From Sipunculus nudus (lineage: Eukaryota; Annelida; Sipuncula; Golfingiida; Sipunculidae), in assembly GCA_026874595.1 (NCBI GenBank), contig CM049321.1, forward strand, positions 16,561,479 to 16,625,478: a stretch of DNA of 64,000 nucleotides, given 5' to 3'. Below, in pieces: positions 46,926-59,462 of the stretch. The notes below the pieces were generated by a model. It did no database searches. It saw nothing but the letters and a program-made list of their open reading frames with translations, and was not told the DNA's origin. Positions within the stretch are counted from its first letter, which is position 1, and every line of letters starts with the position of its first letter. The translations under genes and the position numbers were made by a program.

Positions 46926-49900
46926 TATGTTTGTCTGAATGTAATATGTCTGAATTACCTGACATTATTTTAGTTTTATTATTAATTCAGATTTTAGCAT
47001 TAAGTTAATGTTATATGCTGGTTGTTTGATAAAGGTTATCCACTTTGACCTCTCCCTCTCTCTCCCGCAATATATAATATATATTTATATATATACATAT
47101 ATAATAAATATATATTTATATGAATACATACACTCACGGATTCACACTATTTGGTCCATATAGGCCTACCTGTTGCACTCGGGATCATCCCTCTGTTTTG
47201 CTTTACAAGAATCTTGCTTTTTTCGCCCGCAGAATGTTGGTGTTATTAACATATGTATTATGAAAAGCAGTGAAGCCCCCACTCGCATTGTGCCCTCGGT
47301 CATTTCAGTGATTTGCATAATTCCAAAGAATAGTTCGCTTCAAGATATTAAACTATACAACAGCGCCTACTAGTGGTAAGTTCGGGAACTGCAGCATCTG
47401 CACGAGGGCAATGGACTGCATGTCAATCAATGCGATAAGATGTCCTGATATGTAGGTCACAATAGTAATGTTATACAATTGAGTCGGCGGATCCATATAT
47501 TGATTATACGGCACTGTTGTTATTTCCTACACACCCCGTTATCTTTAATCATGAAAGACACATCGTGACGGCGGAAAATCCCCCAAGTCAGCCTCTGGGA
47601 AACTCGTGAGTCTGGGAATTCCAGCTCTGCTTATATTCATTTTTTTGTCTTTGTTTGTCTTTTTTAAACATCTTGTATTTTCCATGGTGTCAAGCAGAAT
47701 TACTTCTTCTACTGTTTCACAGATCAGTGCTGCAAGGATTAACATTTACCAGATACAGATAACCATGCATTTACATACCATTTACTGGTTTCTCTGTAGG
47801 AATGTCGGTAATATTTTCAGCTTATATATAGCCAGGCCTATTATAGGTCCCTATAAAAATCTGTGAACAATATAACTGAAGAAATACAAATCTCCTCAAG
47901 TTGCATTATAACTTTCTACAATACCTTTCCAAACTGATCATATGTGCCGGATTTCCACATTTATTTCATATATACATATTTACAGGATTATACGCATGAA
48001 CCATGCAGGTAAACCTATATCACATTGTATGATTGTATGTTATGTATGTATGATAATGGAATCAGTATTTGTACGATATTCTGTAATCTAGACGACCTGT
48101 TAGACTCGGTTGATATTTCAACATTTTGCCTTAGCTCTTGATAGAGGTCTTGTCTCATAATTAAAATACCTATAATGATGAGCGGCGCGCGGTGACTCTT
48201 CATTCGGCAGGGGCGGATCTAGATTTCAGTATGGGGGGGGGGGGGGGGGGGGGGGATTAACGGGACAGGAAAAACCTTACTGCATGGCCCTTCTCAAGGA
48301 AAATGTTACATGTGCTTTTTCTTTTTAAATTATCCGGGAAATAGAGTTGTAGTCAGAGCCTACATGTGCCTCCCCCAAGATATTAATTAAAATTTTCCTA
48401 TACATACACTGTCACGGTTTTAAATTATATCCAGGTGATACGTTTTACAAAACAAATTAACGGATTTTTCTTTTGTTGGTACCTGTTCCATGTTTTTTTT
48501 TTAAATAAAAATATAAAAAATATGTCAACACCTTTTTGCGCGGAGTTAATTTTAGAATACATACGAGGTACGAAATGCAGATGAAAATATGACTTCACCA
48601 CCAGAAGGAGGTATAATTAACGTTTCAATTAATCTGTAAACACAACAGCTATGTACATATGTGCCCGATACAGCTCTCTTTTCAATGTTCAACAAACAAA
48701 AGTGGTACACGCAAGTTTATCACATGTATTGGTAAATTCTAATGTACCCTCGTACCGTTTTAGGGAGAAGATTTAAAATCTAACGTTTAATTTTCTGGAG
48801 TATGAGGCAATTACGTAAGCACTGAAGTATTACTAGACTGAAGACTATAAATAATTCCCCTCCCCGTCCCCACTGCATCCACCCCTCTTTGGTGACATGA
48901 GTGCACATTCATATTGTTGTCGACCATAGTGGGAATTCCAGCTCGTTCAGCGCATCGAAACCGATGTAAGCCCACCCATACTCAGCGAGTACTTGGGGTT
49001 AGGAGTCCACTATGAAATAGTACATGTATATGTTTTATGATAAGAATATCAACTTCCGGAGCACGTGATGGAGGTGAGAGAGAAAGTGCATGTTTGTTTA
49101 CAGCTTGTGTGACTCATGAGTCACCTGACAATACCGGTTATTTACATGCACCTGCTATTAGTTGTTTACGTGATCTACCAGCGCCAGACATTGGCTGACA
49201 CATGGGTTTTCCATGAATTGACGTTGACTTGCTCTTTGTCCTTTTTTGTGTCAGAATTGGGACTTAGTTGTAACGTTACGTAACCTTCAACCTACAAACA
49301 TTGGCTGATTTATGGAATTTCCATTCATTGACGTGACCATTGGGCTTCTTCCACGTTTATCTCTTCTTGCACATTTAAATAAATCTTTATACTTGCAGTT
49401 TCCTATTTATTTCTAGCACGTCTGGCCTTCTAACGCCTAATCTTCATGGGATCGAGAGGGCTACCGTCTGTCTGTGCTTGAGACCAGTCTAACTTCAACC
49501 TTTCAAAGGCTTCACACTTTTACAAACAAGTAGGTGTATTGATATATTAAATATATTTGGTGAAACACCGCATCTTCAATGAACGCTATTCCAATTTCTG
49601 GCAAATAAACATACTATAGTTTTATTGCCACAAAAGTGCATTACGAATGTATAGTGCAGCCGTCAGTTACCAGGGCCCAGTCGTTACCGTCAGAACTAGA
49701 CTGAGATATGATATTGATCAGAAATACCTAGACAGGTCCTGATAAAATCTCCATATAGAAGCACGAAATTAAGTCACTGTGAATAACTGGCGAAACATGG
49801 TTTTGATAACCATGATAGCCAAAAGTGTCCAGGTGTAACGGCCTCGTTCACAGTGTGAATGCCTGTGAATAAAAGCATAGTATGAAGTAGTGGACAAAAT

Positions 49901-50280
49901 TAGACTGACTGTCCATCTAGCCTCTGCCACAGGCTCCGATTGACTGGGGGTTGCGGAGCGCCACCGTGTGTCTGTGTAAGAGACTAACTGTCCATCTTGG
50001 AACGGTTTGTTGTTTATATCAGACCAGTGGCGCCGCCTTTATTATTTTTCTTTCATTACCCATTTTAACTTTTACTTTTTTAGACTGAAAATTTACAACA
50101 ATGATATAATTTGTTTTTGAATGTGCGTTAATTGTATTACCATGTTTATGGAAAATGAAGTTTGTAGTTTTCAGTTGTATAATATTGCCTCGCAAGTTTT
50201 TTACGTATTTATGTACAATGTTTAGACTGCCAGACTGTATTAATTGGGTTTATATATTATCGTAAAAACTAGTCTTGCTT
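46801..50280. other. Noncoding DNA with G23 tracts and TA repeats
   Basis: G23 at 46801-46823, (TA)n at about 46868-46924, and G23 at 48233-48255 preceded by CAGGGGCGGATCTAGA, a hAT-type terminus. No coding exon recognised upstream of gene C. Confidence 0.35.
49947..49986 (+). repeat. 40-bp direct repeat upstream of gene C
   Basis: Identical to 52186-52225 over 40 bp (core GCGCCACCGTGTGTCTGTG). A diverged inverted copy is at about 59695-59726. It lies 583 bp upstream of gene C. Confidence 0.85.
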
Positions 50281-50569
50281 ATTGAAAAAGTATGTATGTA
50301 TGAACAAGTACTTGTGGTGGCACAAATTTATTTTTATGCATGTTGGCATATTTTCCAGGTTTCCAAGGCACAGCAATCGTGTTATTTTTTTTTACAAATT
50401 TGAGCTCATGGATTATCCTGAAATTTGTTATGCCTATATTGAGCAAGGATTGATTATTATTAACTCAGCTGAACTTCAGTCATGCAGAACTTTAGCGATG
50501 GGTTTTTCCCTGTTGTCCTTCCTTCTTTTTGTCCGTCAACACTGATTGTGTTATTCTGTCCTTTTCAGA

Positions 50570-51544
50570 ATGCCTTGGACAAAGAGTCACAAGTCGTGGC
50601 ATAAAAGCATAGAACTTGTGGAGCAGTTAGAAAAATTCCATGATAAGTACGCCCGTGTTCCCGATATGTCACCAGTGAAAGAATTAGAGACCAACCTGCT
50701 TCGTGACCTGAGGGACCACATGAAAACGCTCCCTAACTGGGACATCCGGGAATTTCAGTACACCGGAAGTGTATACGAGAACCTGAAAATCGGTAAACCC
50801 GACGAGTTTGACATCATGGTGGTCATGCGTGGTAAAGGCATTAAGGATCAAAGCTGTTATCAGTCCGGTTACCGCTATTTAGTGCCTGATTCCACGACAG
50901 ACAATCATAAAAAGTCTATGGACTCGAAGGGGCATATCTCCCCAACGAAGCTGCAAAGCAATTTCTTTTCAACAGTGGTGAAATCAGTGAATCATCTGGG
51001 CCTGTCAGACTCCATCAAACCACGTATGCATGGGCCAGCGGTTCAGCTTGATGTTACTAATAAAGGGCATTTCTTTCAAATCGACATGGTGCCAGCGATT
51101 GACGTCGGCGGCCAACTCTACGTCGCTAAACCTCATCCAGGTAAACCTTCGAGCTGGCGCCGGTCTACGTCACTGCAAGAGAAAGCCAAACTAAATGGAA
51201 TTGACCGGGACAACGGATGTAGGCGGATGTGTGTCTGTATCCTGAAAGCAATCTGTCAAAAAGATCCCACTTTTAAACTAGTTTCCTCTTTTCACTACAA
51301 AAACGCAATGTTTCACGTCATGGACCAGCAGAAATCATGGTCAAGAGAGGAACTAGGGGAGAGAGTGATTGACGTCATGAAATACCTCCATGACGGTCTG
51401 GAAAAGAAGTCGATGCCAAACTATTTTAATGACGACATAAACATACTAGATGGCATTAATAAAGACGCTTGCATGAGCGCCTGTTGCCGGATGACAAGCC
51501 TTCAAGGTAGTAAAACCAAATTCTACAAACTCATTTCAACATAA
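50570..51544 (+). CDS. cGAS-like receptor C (Mab-21 nucleotidyltransferase), single coding exon
   Basis: Predicted 324-aa nucleic-acid-activated nucleotidyltransferase, paralogous to A and B. The start chosen is ATG at 50570 (MPWTKSHKSWHK), one base after a strong acceptor TCCTTTTCAG (ends 50568), so a 5' exon is likely. An in-frame start at 50546 lies inside the presumed intron. Catalytic motif [16 protein letters not shown] gives G66-S67, E79, D81; the third acid is D172 in FQIDMVP. MHGPAVQLDV, WRRSTSLQEK, CVCILKAI and SFHYKNAMFHV keep family order; no zinc thumb. The N-terminal SHKSWHKSIELVEQLEKFHDKY parallels [17 protein letters not shown] of gene A, supporting the chosen start region. 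Possible poly(A) signal AATAAA at 52566-52571. Activator and product unknown. Confidence 0.9.
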   Translation: MPWTKSHKSWHKSIELVEQLEKFHDKYARVPDMSPVKELETNLLRDLRDHMKTLPNWDIREFQYTGSVYENLKIGKPDEFDIMVVMRGKGIKDQSCYQSGYRYLVPDSTTDNHKKSMDSKGHISPTKLQSNFFSTVVKSVNHLGLSDSIKPRMHGPAVQLDVTNKGHFFQIDMVPAIDVGGQLYVAKPHPGKPSSWRRSTSLQEKAKLNGIDRDNGCRRMCVCILKAICQKDPTFKLVSSFHYKNAMFHVMDQQKSWSREELGERVIDVMKYLHDGLEKKSMPNYFNDDINILDGINKDACMSACCRMTSLQGSKTKFYKLIST

Positions 51545-52185
51545 AGGTCCGTGCCACTTGAAAGTGTGCCAAAATGAACAGTGACGAACCCTTTTTCACG
51601 ACATTCGCTTCCCCGACACCTCGGTGGATGTTAAAGAAGACACTGTGTCGGGTCAGTTGCAAAAGCTTACTAAGGTATTACTACATGTCTTTACATTTAT
51701 ATATATATTTTACTTATACCCACGCTTGCTTACCAAGTCTCAGTACATTTACTCTAACAACCAGGGAGAAACCGCGCCTCTGCGCATGCGCGCGAAAAGA
51801 GCCTATGATATCTCGATGATTTGAACAACTCAAGGGACAGCGATATGTCATTCGATGCACCAGTGTTGCACTCATAATCATATTTAAATAACATTTTACC
51901 CATTTCTGCAGAAAAATATCGTTTAAACTTTTTGACCTATAGGTCTACTGGGCAAGTAGGAAAAACGACAAGAATCAGGTAGCCATAGCTTTGGCGGCCT
52001 CACTCTACATTTATAGCCTGCACATTAAAATGCCTGCACAATGTGTTACATTACGGTTGCTTGACACCAGGTTATTCCTGACACGACATTACTTGGCAGC
52101 TGACGTCACTTGGAGTGACCTTGGTGGGAGGGAATGTCTTGCGCATGCCAAACGGGACCTAATGGCGCTCAACAACAGACCCATT
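51545..52185. other. 3' flank of gene C
   Basis: Probable 3' UTR and flank. It includes TGACGTCA at 52101-52108 and a GCGCATGCGCGCG run near 51781-51793. Overlapping ORFs have no recognisable domain. Confidence 0.4.
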
Positions 52186-52225
52186 GGGGTTGCGGAGCGC
52201 CACCGTGTGTCTGTGTAAGAGACTA
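52186..52225 (+). repeat. 40-bp direct repeat downstream of gene C
   Basis: Exact copy of 49947-49986, same orientation, 2,239 bp apart, so the two bracket gene C. Confidence 0.85.
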
Positions 52226-53456
52226 GGAATCAAGAAGAAATACAGATGAACATTTAACAGAAAAAAAGTTACTCTCAAACATGTGCAGGAGCGTACGTAA
52301 TGACCTAATGGTCGGCTTGATAAGAGAATTTACGACTACAACCGGTACAGGGTTTCTGTATATATATGTGCCAGAGATTACTGCATTTCACATCTTCGAA
52401 TATTAATATGATGTTCAGTTATCTGAATTTCATGTTCCCACCATTAAAAGATTGATTTTTTATATAACTTACATATGATCTTTGTTTATGAGTATCCATG
52501 ACCAGATTTTTTGAGCTGTATAGATAATCGAATATACAACATAACTCTTGATACTGTGCTTTAAGAATAAACTGTAAATGAATGCTGTGAAATGGGAGTT
52601 CTATATTCTACAAAGTTAAATATCCATCTGTCTTATCTGTAAAATATATGAGATTTCTGGCCTACCATGTGTACCTTTAAAAGAACAGCAGGTTATCCCT
52701 GATAAGAAGGTTCTTATCATATCTCTGTGACTGACATATGACCTTAATGATCTACAGGTAGCTAATAGACACCGCGCATGCGCCCGTGTGTACAAACAAT
52801 ATAAGAAATCCGTAACTGAAGGAAGTTTGTCATGTGGGGTGCATGCCGTATTTAGAACTGATGATGGTGTTATCTTTGTTTTGAATAAAAAAAACTTAGA
52901 TATTATATTTCTTCTGTATAGCTTGTTTTATTGATTCTGTTATCATCACCCTGCAATGTAAAGGCACTTGTACACACACACACATGTGCACACAATCTAT
53001 GTAGAACTTTCCTTGTGTGGTCTACTGTTATGTAGACCTAATATTTGAATGACAGTCATTTTATAGTGTGATAAGATGGTGGTGCATTTATTAGCAATGA
53101 GATCCAGGAATAAACCTGTTTTATTTATATGGAAATATATGTTTGTATTTTTGTGAGTATACATTACATATGAATCATTTAATTAAAGTCTGAGATCCTG
53201 AGTAATATATATATCACCGATTGTAAAATCATAGTTACCCTGGATGGCAGGTACAATGATTCAGTGAAGAGATTCAAGCTCCCTTTTAGTTGACCATAAA
53301 ATATATGTCTTACTCTGGCAAAATATCGAAACGAGAAATCAGAGTCTGGTTTGGTTCATGGAGCAAATTATCCGAGAGAGAGAGAGAGAGAGGGGGGGGA
53401 GAATATATTCCAATGTATAGAAACACGAACACATAGATACATTTATATATATAAGC

Positions 53457-53519
<63 letters not shown>

Positions 53520-53715
53520 TGTAAACATAATATATATATATATATATATAAATAAATCTAATTGTTAACTGCAATAAACAACTGCTAGAGATGCATTTGC
53601 TGCTAAAAATAAGCATAACCATTCAATAAGACAGTCTTACCTTATGAGTGCAACACGTTGCACGAAACTAGATTGTAGTAAAAATGTCTGACAAAATTTA
53701 ATTTCTCTATTTGTA

Positions 53716-53800
<85 letters not shown>

Positions 53801-53891
53801 TGTTATATAACTTCTGCCAACATAAAATATCAGCAGTGCTTTAAGGTCAATGAGTTTCTTTGGTAGTAGTTCCATTCGTGACGTATTAACA

Positions 53892-53948
<57 letters not shown>

Positions 53949-54110
53949 ACACCAGCGCAGATATATAAATATTTTTTGTGCTCTTCTACCCTGCTGCGCA
54001 TGCGCGGATGAGCTCAAGTTGTGCACTTGAACCTGTACAGTGGAGCTGTATATTTATGAACACATCCTTGGCTTAGAGTAGAGGTAAAGCATTCTAAGGG
54101 AACAGATGTA
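52226..54110. other. Noncoding DNA with (TA)n and (GA)n microsatellites
   Basis: TA tracts at about 53455-53519, 53721-53797 and 53896-53942, and a GA run near 53373-53391. No exon seen between gene C and the P450. Confidence 0.5.
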
Positions 54111-54112
54111 GC

Positions 54113-54182
54113 TATAAATAGATTTTCAACAGGAGGACAGAAAGGGGGGCTCTTCTGTGCGCCAAACAACACGAGTATATAA
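54113..54182 (+). promoter_or_regulatory. Candidate TATA boxes of the P450
   Basis: TATAAATA at 54113-54120 and TATATAA at 54176-54182 lie about 115 and 50 bp before the start codon. The first leaves room for a normal short 5' UTR. Inferred from motif and spacing only. Confidence 0.45.
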
Positions 54183-54232
54183 CTGCAACCAGGATTATAT
54201 CTCATGACGGTTGCTGTCTGGTTGTTGCCACC

Positions 54233-57200
54233 ATGATCACCGTCACGGCCATCCTGGTGACCATCGCGGGGGGTCTGGTCGGTTATTGGGTTTGGGGTAA
54301 CAGACGAGGCCCCGGGAACCTGCCGCCCGGCCCCACGGGATGGCCCCTGCTGGGGTCAGTCGGGGAGGTATCACGTGATCTTCATCTGGACTTCATGAGA
54401 CTCGGTCAGCAATATGGAGAGGTCTTCTCTTTCTTCGTGGGCAATAGGTAAACTCGAGCTTCATTTGATATTTTATATAAAAATTAAAGTGCCTTGCAAT
54501 TGATTATTTATGTTTAATTAATATCATTAATTATACTTCTCCTAACAATCTCCTATCAATATCACCAGTGTAATTTCCTACCAAAGTACTAATAATATCA
54601 CCAGTGTAATTTGTGTATATCAGCATTTATTTAACACATATTTCTGTGTATCCTAAAATGCATAAAAATATTCATGGTACGGAATAATAAATACAAAGGG
54701 AGACAGAATAAAAAATCCTGTACACGATGAGAATTTTAGATACGATACGATTTCGTTATATCCTATCGCAACCCTGTATAGTAAATGCCAAGATTCGTAT
54801 CATGTTTTATTGAACATTATAAGAATTTAGTGCAAAAGATGATGGGATATTACATCCGATACTGATCGGCAACATGGCCGCCCATGAAACAAATGGAGAG
54901 GTTCTACACATTGCAAGGCAGTAAAATTGGTTTTATGCGCTGCTGGTATTATACTTAGAAGGCGACCAAAAGAAGAGGAGATTCTGGATAAGCCCAGGCT
55001 CAAGTGGCGGATTTACGATTGCCATTTACGATACGAAAAATTTCCATCATGCTTAGAGAAATACGATACGATACGAATCCAAGTGTCGTATCGTATATTC
55101 ATATATACGTTGCGATGGGAAGCCGAGAAGCCAGTATCATATCTTATCCAAATATCGTAACGTGCACGTTACGGCAGAACCGAGCAGTATTACACGTCGG
55201 TATTAATTTATTACAAGTATGACTAGTATGAAAGAGAGGGTTGATTTTAGGCGTTTTACCTTCAGTCTGGTGGTGGTATTGAACAGTTACCGTGCTATTC
55301 GTGAAGCCCTGATGAAGAGAGGAGTAGAGTTCGCAGACAGACCGAAACTCTTGTCCTTTGACTTCATTAAGTTCAATGACGGTAGGTGGCGCTCTGTCCA
55401 ACGCAAATTTAAACGTACCAGACAGTCCAGCATTGAGAGCAGAGGGTTAATTATATATCTAGTATAAACCTGTGCTTAAAGGTTTATACACGATAAAAAA
55501 CCCTAAATGGCTGCCTTAACATTTTATTTAAACAATACGAATAATACGAGGATTAGAGAACAATTAATGAATAGACAGTCCTGTCAGTCCTATCACGTAT
55601 ACTGAATCATTTCGCAAAATACAATTAACAATGTTAAAAACTTTTATACAGAAATGCAAGCGTATTTACACATACATTTGTACTTAAACATGTATATACA
55701 TAGACGTGTATATACATATGCGCACATACCCGCATTAAAGAATTCCCATGTCTAATGCAAAAAAATAATAAAACAATAATAATAAACATGTAAATATGGC
55801 ATATATTATCACTGTCTTAATATTTGATACTACAGTAAGTTCATTCATGAAAAGTAATGCTGTTTCATGATAAAGAACAATTGTTTATATGTCAACATGC
55901 GATAACAACAGCTTACTATAGCAGTACCTTGGTAACATGTATACACATTCAATTTTGCAGCAATCGTCCATTCTCATTTCTCGACCCAGTGGAAGTCTGA
56001 TAAAAAGTTTGCTGTCCATGCATTACGTAACTTTGGTTTCGGAACACCGCAGATTGAAGGTACCGTCCAAGCTGAAATCGAGGCTGTCTTACAGCATTTC
56101 CGCTCACGTGATGGGCAGGTAGTCGACGTAAGGAGATGGGTAGCGAGAGCTAACGTCAATGTGATCGCGTCTATTATTTATAATGGTCATTACGATTTAG
56201 AAGACCCTGAATGTGATCGTTTGATTGAAATGGTTCGTAACTGGTTCAACAGCCGAACGAACCATTCTATTGTCCTAGAGCTGCTACCTCCGCGTATTAG
56301 TCGACTAGTGTACAGCCATGTATACGCCGAAATGAAAAAATGCCGCCAGGTCATGAAAGAGTTCATGTTCCAAAAGATCAAAGAACACGAAATGACCTTT
56401 GACCCGGACAACATCCGAGACCTGACGGACGCCTATTTGGCTGAGTTGCGCGATTCTGTGGAAGGGAATGAAGATGACATATTGACAAATACAGTTCTGT
56501 TGTTTTTCCCTGACCCTATTGACACGGTTTCCACCATGTTTGAATGGATCATGCTTTATATGCTTCTCTATGAAGACGTGCAGAACAAAATATACGAGGA
56601 AATCTGTTACGTGACCGGTGGGAGCCGCCAGGTGGCGCTTGAAGATCGAACGTCGTTGCCGTACACGGAAGCTACGGTGTATGAGGCCCTTCGTCACTCA
56701 AACTTCGCGCCACTGTCTGCCGCTCATAAACCAGTCGGTGACACTCAGTTTGATGGGTTCACGATACCCCAGGATAGTGACGTGATCGCTAATTTTTACG
56801 CAGTTCATATGGACCCGGAGATCTGGGGGGATCCAGAAAATTTCCGACCAGAACACTTCCTGACAGAGGATGGTAAACTTACAAATACTGAAGCTTGTGT
56901 GTCGTTTGGAATGGGTATGTAATTTGCCTAATCCGCATATTAATTAAGGGATTTTAGCATGGATGGCTTAATATCATTATTAAACTAACTAATTGATAAA
57001 AGTTTGCACTATGAGAAGCATACTTTCTCTATCAATATAAACTATTTAGTCAATTCATAAGCACGTTTACATAGCTTTTTTACCGGAGGCGTTCACCTTT
57101 AATGCTTGGATTTAACCCATTAATGGTTCTCATCTTGTATTAAGTTAATAAACGAGAAGCTCTCCAGAATTTAGAATTGATTTAGTCCGTGAAGCTCCTG

Positions 57201-57829
57201 AGAGACCCTTCGATCGGGATCGCAGCCTGTATATATTGCAAGCAACAAACGGTATGACAGACACAGGCCGATCGGTGCTGTCACCTAACGGCCCATAACA
57301 CACTAACATTTTGTGTACGTCTTTACGGTAATCATGCAATACAGTGTGGTTCCGGTCATGCCTCGCAATGTATCTCTGCTCAAGTCTAGTTAAAAGACCA
57401 AAAGTCGTTAAATGGTGTCAGAGAAAGACGGAAGGCTTAAAACACCCAACCAATAATCAATTTTTCTGCAAACCTTAAGCAAAAAAAAAAAAGATTAAAA
57501 TGTCGTAGTGTACGACTGTTATTTGGACTAAATTCAGTATTATTTCAATCAAAATTGTTTCTCTAACCTTGTTGTATAGAGTGTATTATAAAGGTTATTA
57601 TGGATTAAATTGTGTCATTAATTTGATTCTCTTTGGTTTCACAGGTCGCCGCATGTGCATGGGGGAGCCACTTGCGCGGATGGAGTTGTTCCTGTTTCTT
57701 GCAAATCTCATTCAGCGGTTCAGCTTCGATCTACCAGAGGGCGCTTTAAGGCCAACGTTAATCCCGGAGAAAATAGGACAATTTATCCGTCGTCCTTGTG
57801 AATATGAAGTTGTTATTAATTCACGATAA
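54233..57829 (+). CDS. Cytochrome P450, CYP2-like, four exons (489 aa)
   Basis: Haem-thiolate monooxygenase, expected in the ER membrane with NADPH-P450 reductase; substrate unknown. Exons: 54233-54447, 55266-55381, 55961-56914, 57645-57829; all introns GT-AG, phases 2, 1, 1, and the joined frame is open. The start has a GCCACCATG Kozak. An N-terminal anchor (residues 2-21) precedes the hinge LPPGPTGWPLLGS (30-42). The C-helix WKSDKK is at 121-126, ExxR is EALR (352-355), FRPEHF (405-410) replaces the usual PERF, and the haem loop FGMGRRMCMG (426-435) supplies Cys433. The I-helix reads FFPDPIDTVST: Asp298-Thr299 are kept, but the usual Ala/Gly-Gly is Asp295-Pro296. Introns fall at the classic CYP2 positions 1, 2 and last; the others are absent. 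Poly(A) signal AATAAA at 58034-58039. Confidence 0.92.
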
Positions 57830-58850
57830 CCTTAAGTTAATTATATATTATTCATAATGTATCAAAAAAAGGCGAAATTTGTTTGGATAGAGCTACATTT
57901 TTCAGAGGACAAATTTACTCATTTTTTAAACATGTAGATATAAATGAAAGATGTTTTTACCTACAAGATCTGTTAGAGTGCTTGTATCATGTTCCATGAA
58001 TATCTGAAGTACGTCAACAAATCATTTTTCATTAATAAATGAACAAAATAGGATTACCTTCACACGTGGCTTTCTTTACCATAGTTATGCTGTTTTCAGA
58101 TCACAAAGTCCTATTTTTTTGTCGTAACATGTGTATCACATAGCCGTGAAGATAAAAAAATAGGGCACAGTTGACTTGTTATGGTTGCTTCTATTCATTG
58201 CGCCAGGTGTCATTAAAACCCCCTATTGTTTTATATGTATAGCACCATTTCAAACAAAAGACCATAACGTTCATTATTTTTAACATGCGGCCAATTTAAG
58301 CCGGGGTGTTTTCTGATCATCATGCACACTAACAGAGTTACTCCACATCGTTATAGGATTGAACACTAAAACTAACCATTATTTATCTTTAAAATACCGT
58401 CTTAAAAACTGCCGCTACAATGGAACTCGTTTACCTCTTACCTGTTTTTGCACCCCTTCCCCTCCCAAATAATGTTTAATCCAACAACCTAAGCTTCTAG
58501 TGGAACGCGTATTCACAAGAGCGGGTGAAGGGAGGGGGCGGCACCAGGCCGGGGGATAGGGCGCCGCGGCCGCCGCCCTATTTTGACCTATAAACTATAG
58601 AAATTTCGACCTGGGATATATAGAATTACACGTCCATCAGTCCATCACCGAAAATAGAACAGAAACTACCCCTAGAATGCACTGGTACAATCTATATTTG
58701 AAAAAGAATGTTCCCATGCGCTCCCCATCTTCCTCTATAATTGAGCTCCCCTTAATCTTAAATCCCGAGTCCATCTCCGTATCCATGTCAGGCACAACTA
58801 TTTAATATGCACCCTGTGTGTGTAACTTCGTATTATTCATGCTTCCTGTG
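57830..58850. other. 3' flank of the P450 and noncoding DNA
   Basis: 3' UTR to about 58060, then noncoding. A GC-rich imperfect palindrome, GGGCGCCGCGGCCGCCGCCC, is centred near 58570. No gene seen. Confidence 0.4.
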
Positions 58851-59396
58851 GTGAATTGTATTCGATTACAATAACACATTTTACTGTCATTGATTAGATG
58901 CAATGTTTTGTATGCAATTACAGAGATATAAATTTACAGAATTAGTCTTCATGACAAACTTTTATCAATCCCGTCCTGTGACAGGAACAGTGGTGTCAAT
59001 ATATCTTCATAGGGGGGGGGGGGGAGGGCTGGAGGCGAGGAAGAGACGTTTTAGAATAGATCCATTTACATTGTAATATCACTTATTTCAGTTATATGAA
59101 TACTGTCTTTGTGAACCATTTCAAATATTACAGCTAAGTATAAGTTTAAAAAAAAAATAAAGTAACGTGTGTTCAGAAAAGATTCATTCATAACCAGGCT
59201 CATATATATAATATTTCATAGTAAACTCATAAAGGATCTAACTGCTAAATATAATTAATTCCAATATATAAATCTTGCACTCTGAATACAATGGGGGACG
59301 ATTACTTTGATCATTCCCGATTGCTGAAACATTGTAGGGATTTGTCCCCAATCCCTGTATATTGACGCCCATGAAAAAAAGTCACTGCTTCCTCTG

Positions 59397-59462
<66 letters not shown>

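Noticed and set aside
50282-50545. 87-aa ORF just upstream of receptor C as a first exon
   Set aside because: It ends at a stop immediately before the gene C frame, has no donor site that I could support, and shows no family similarity.
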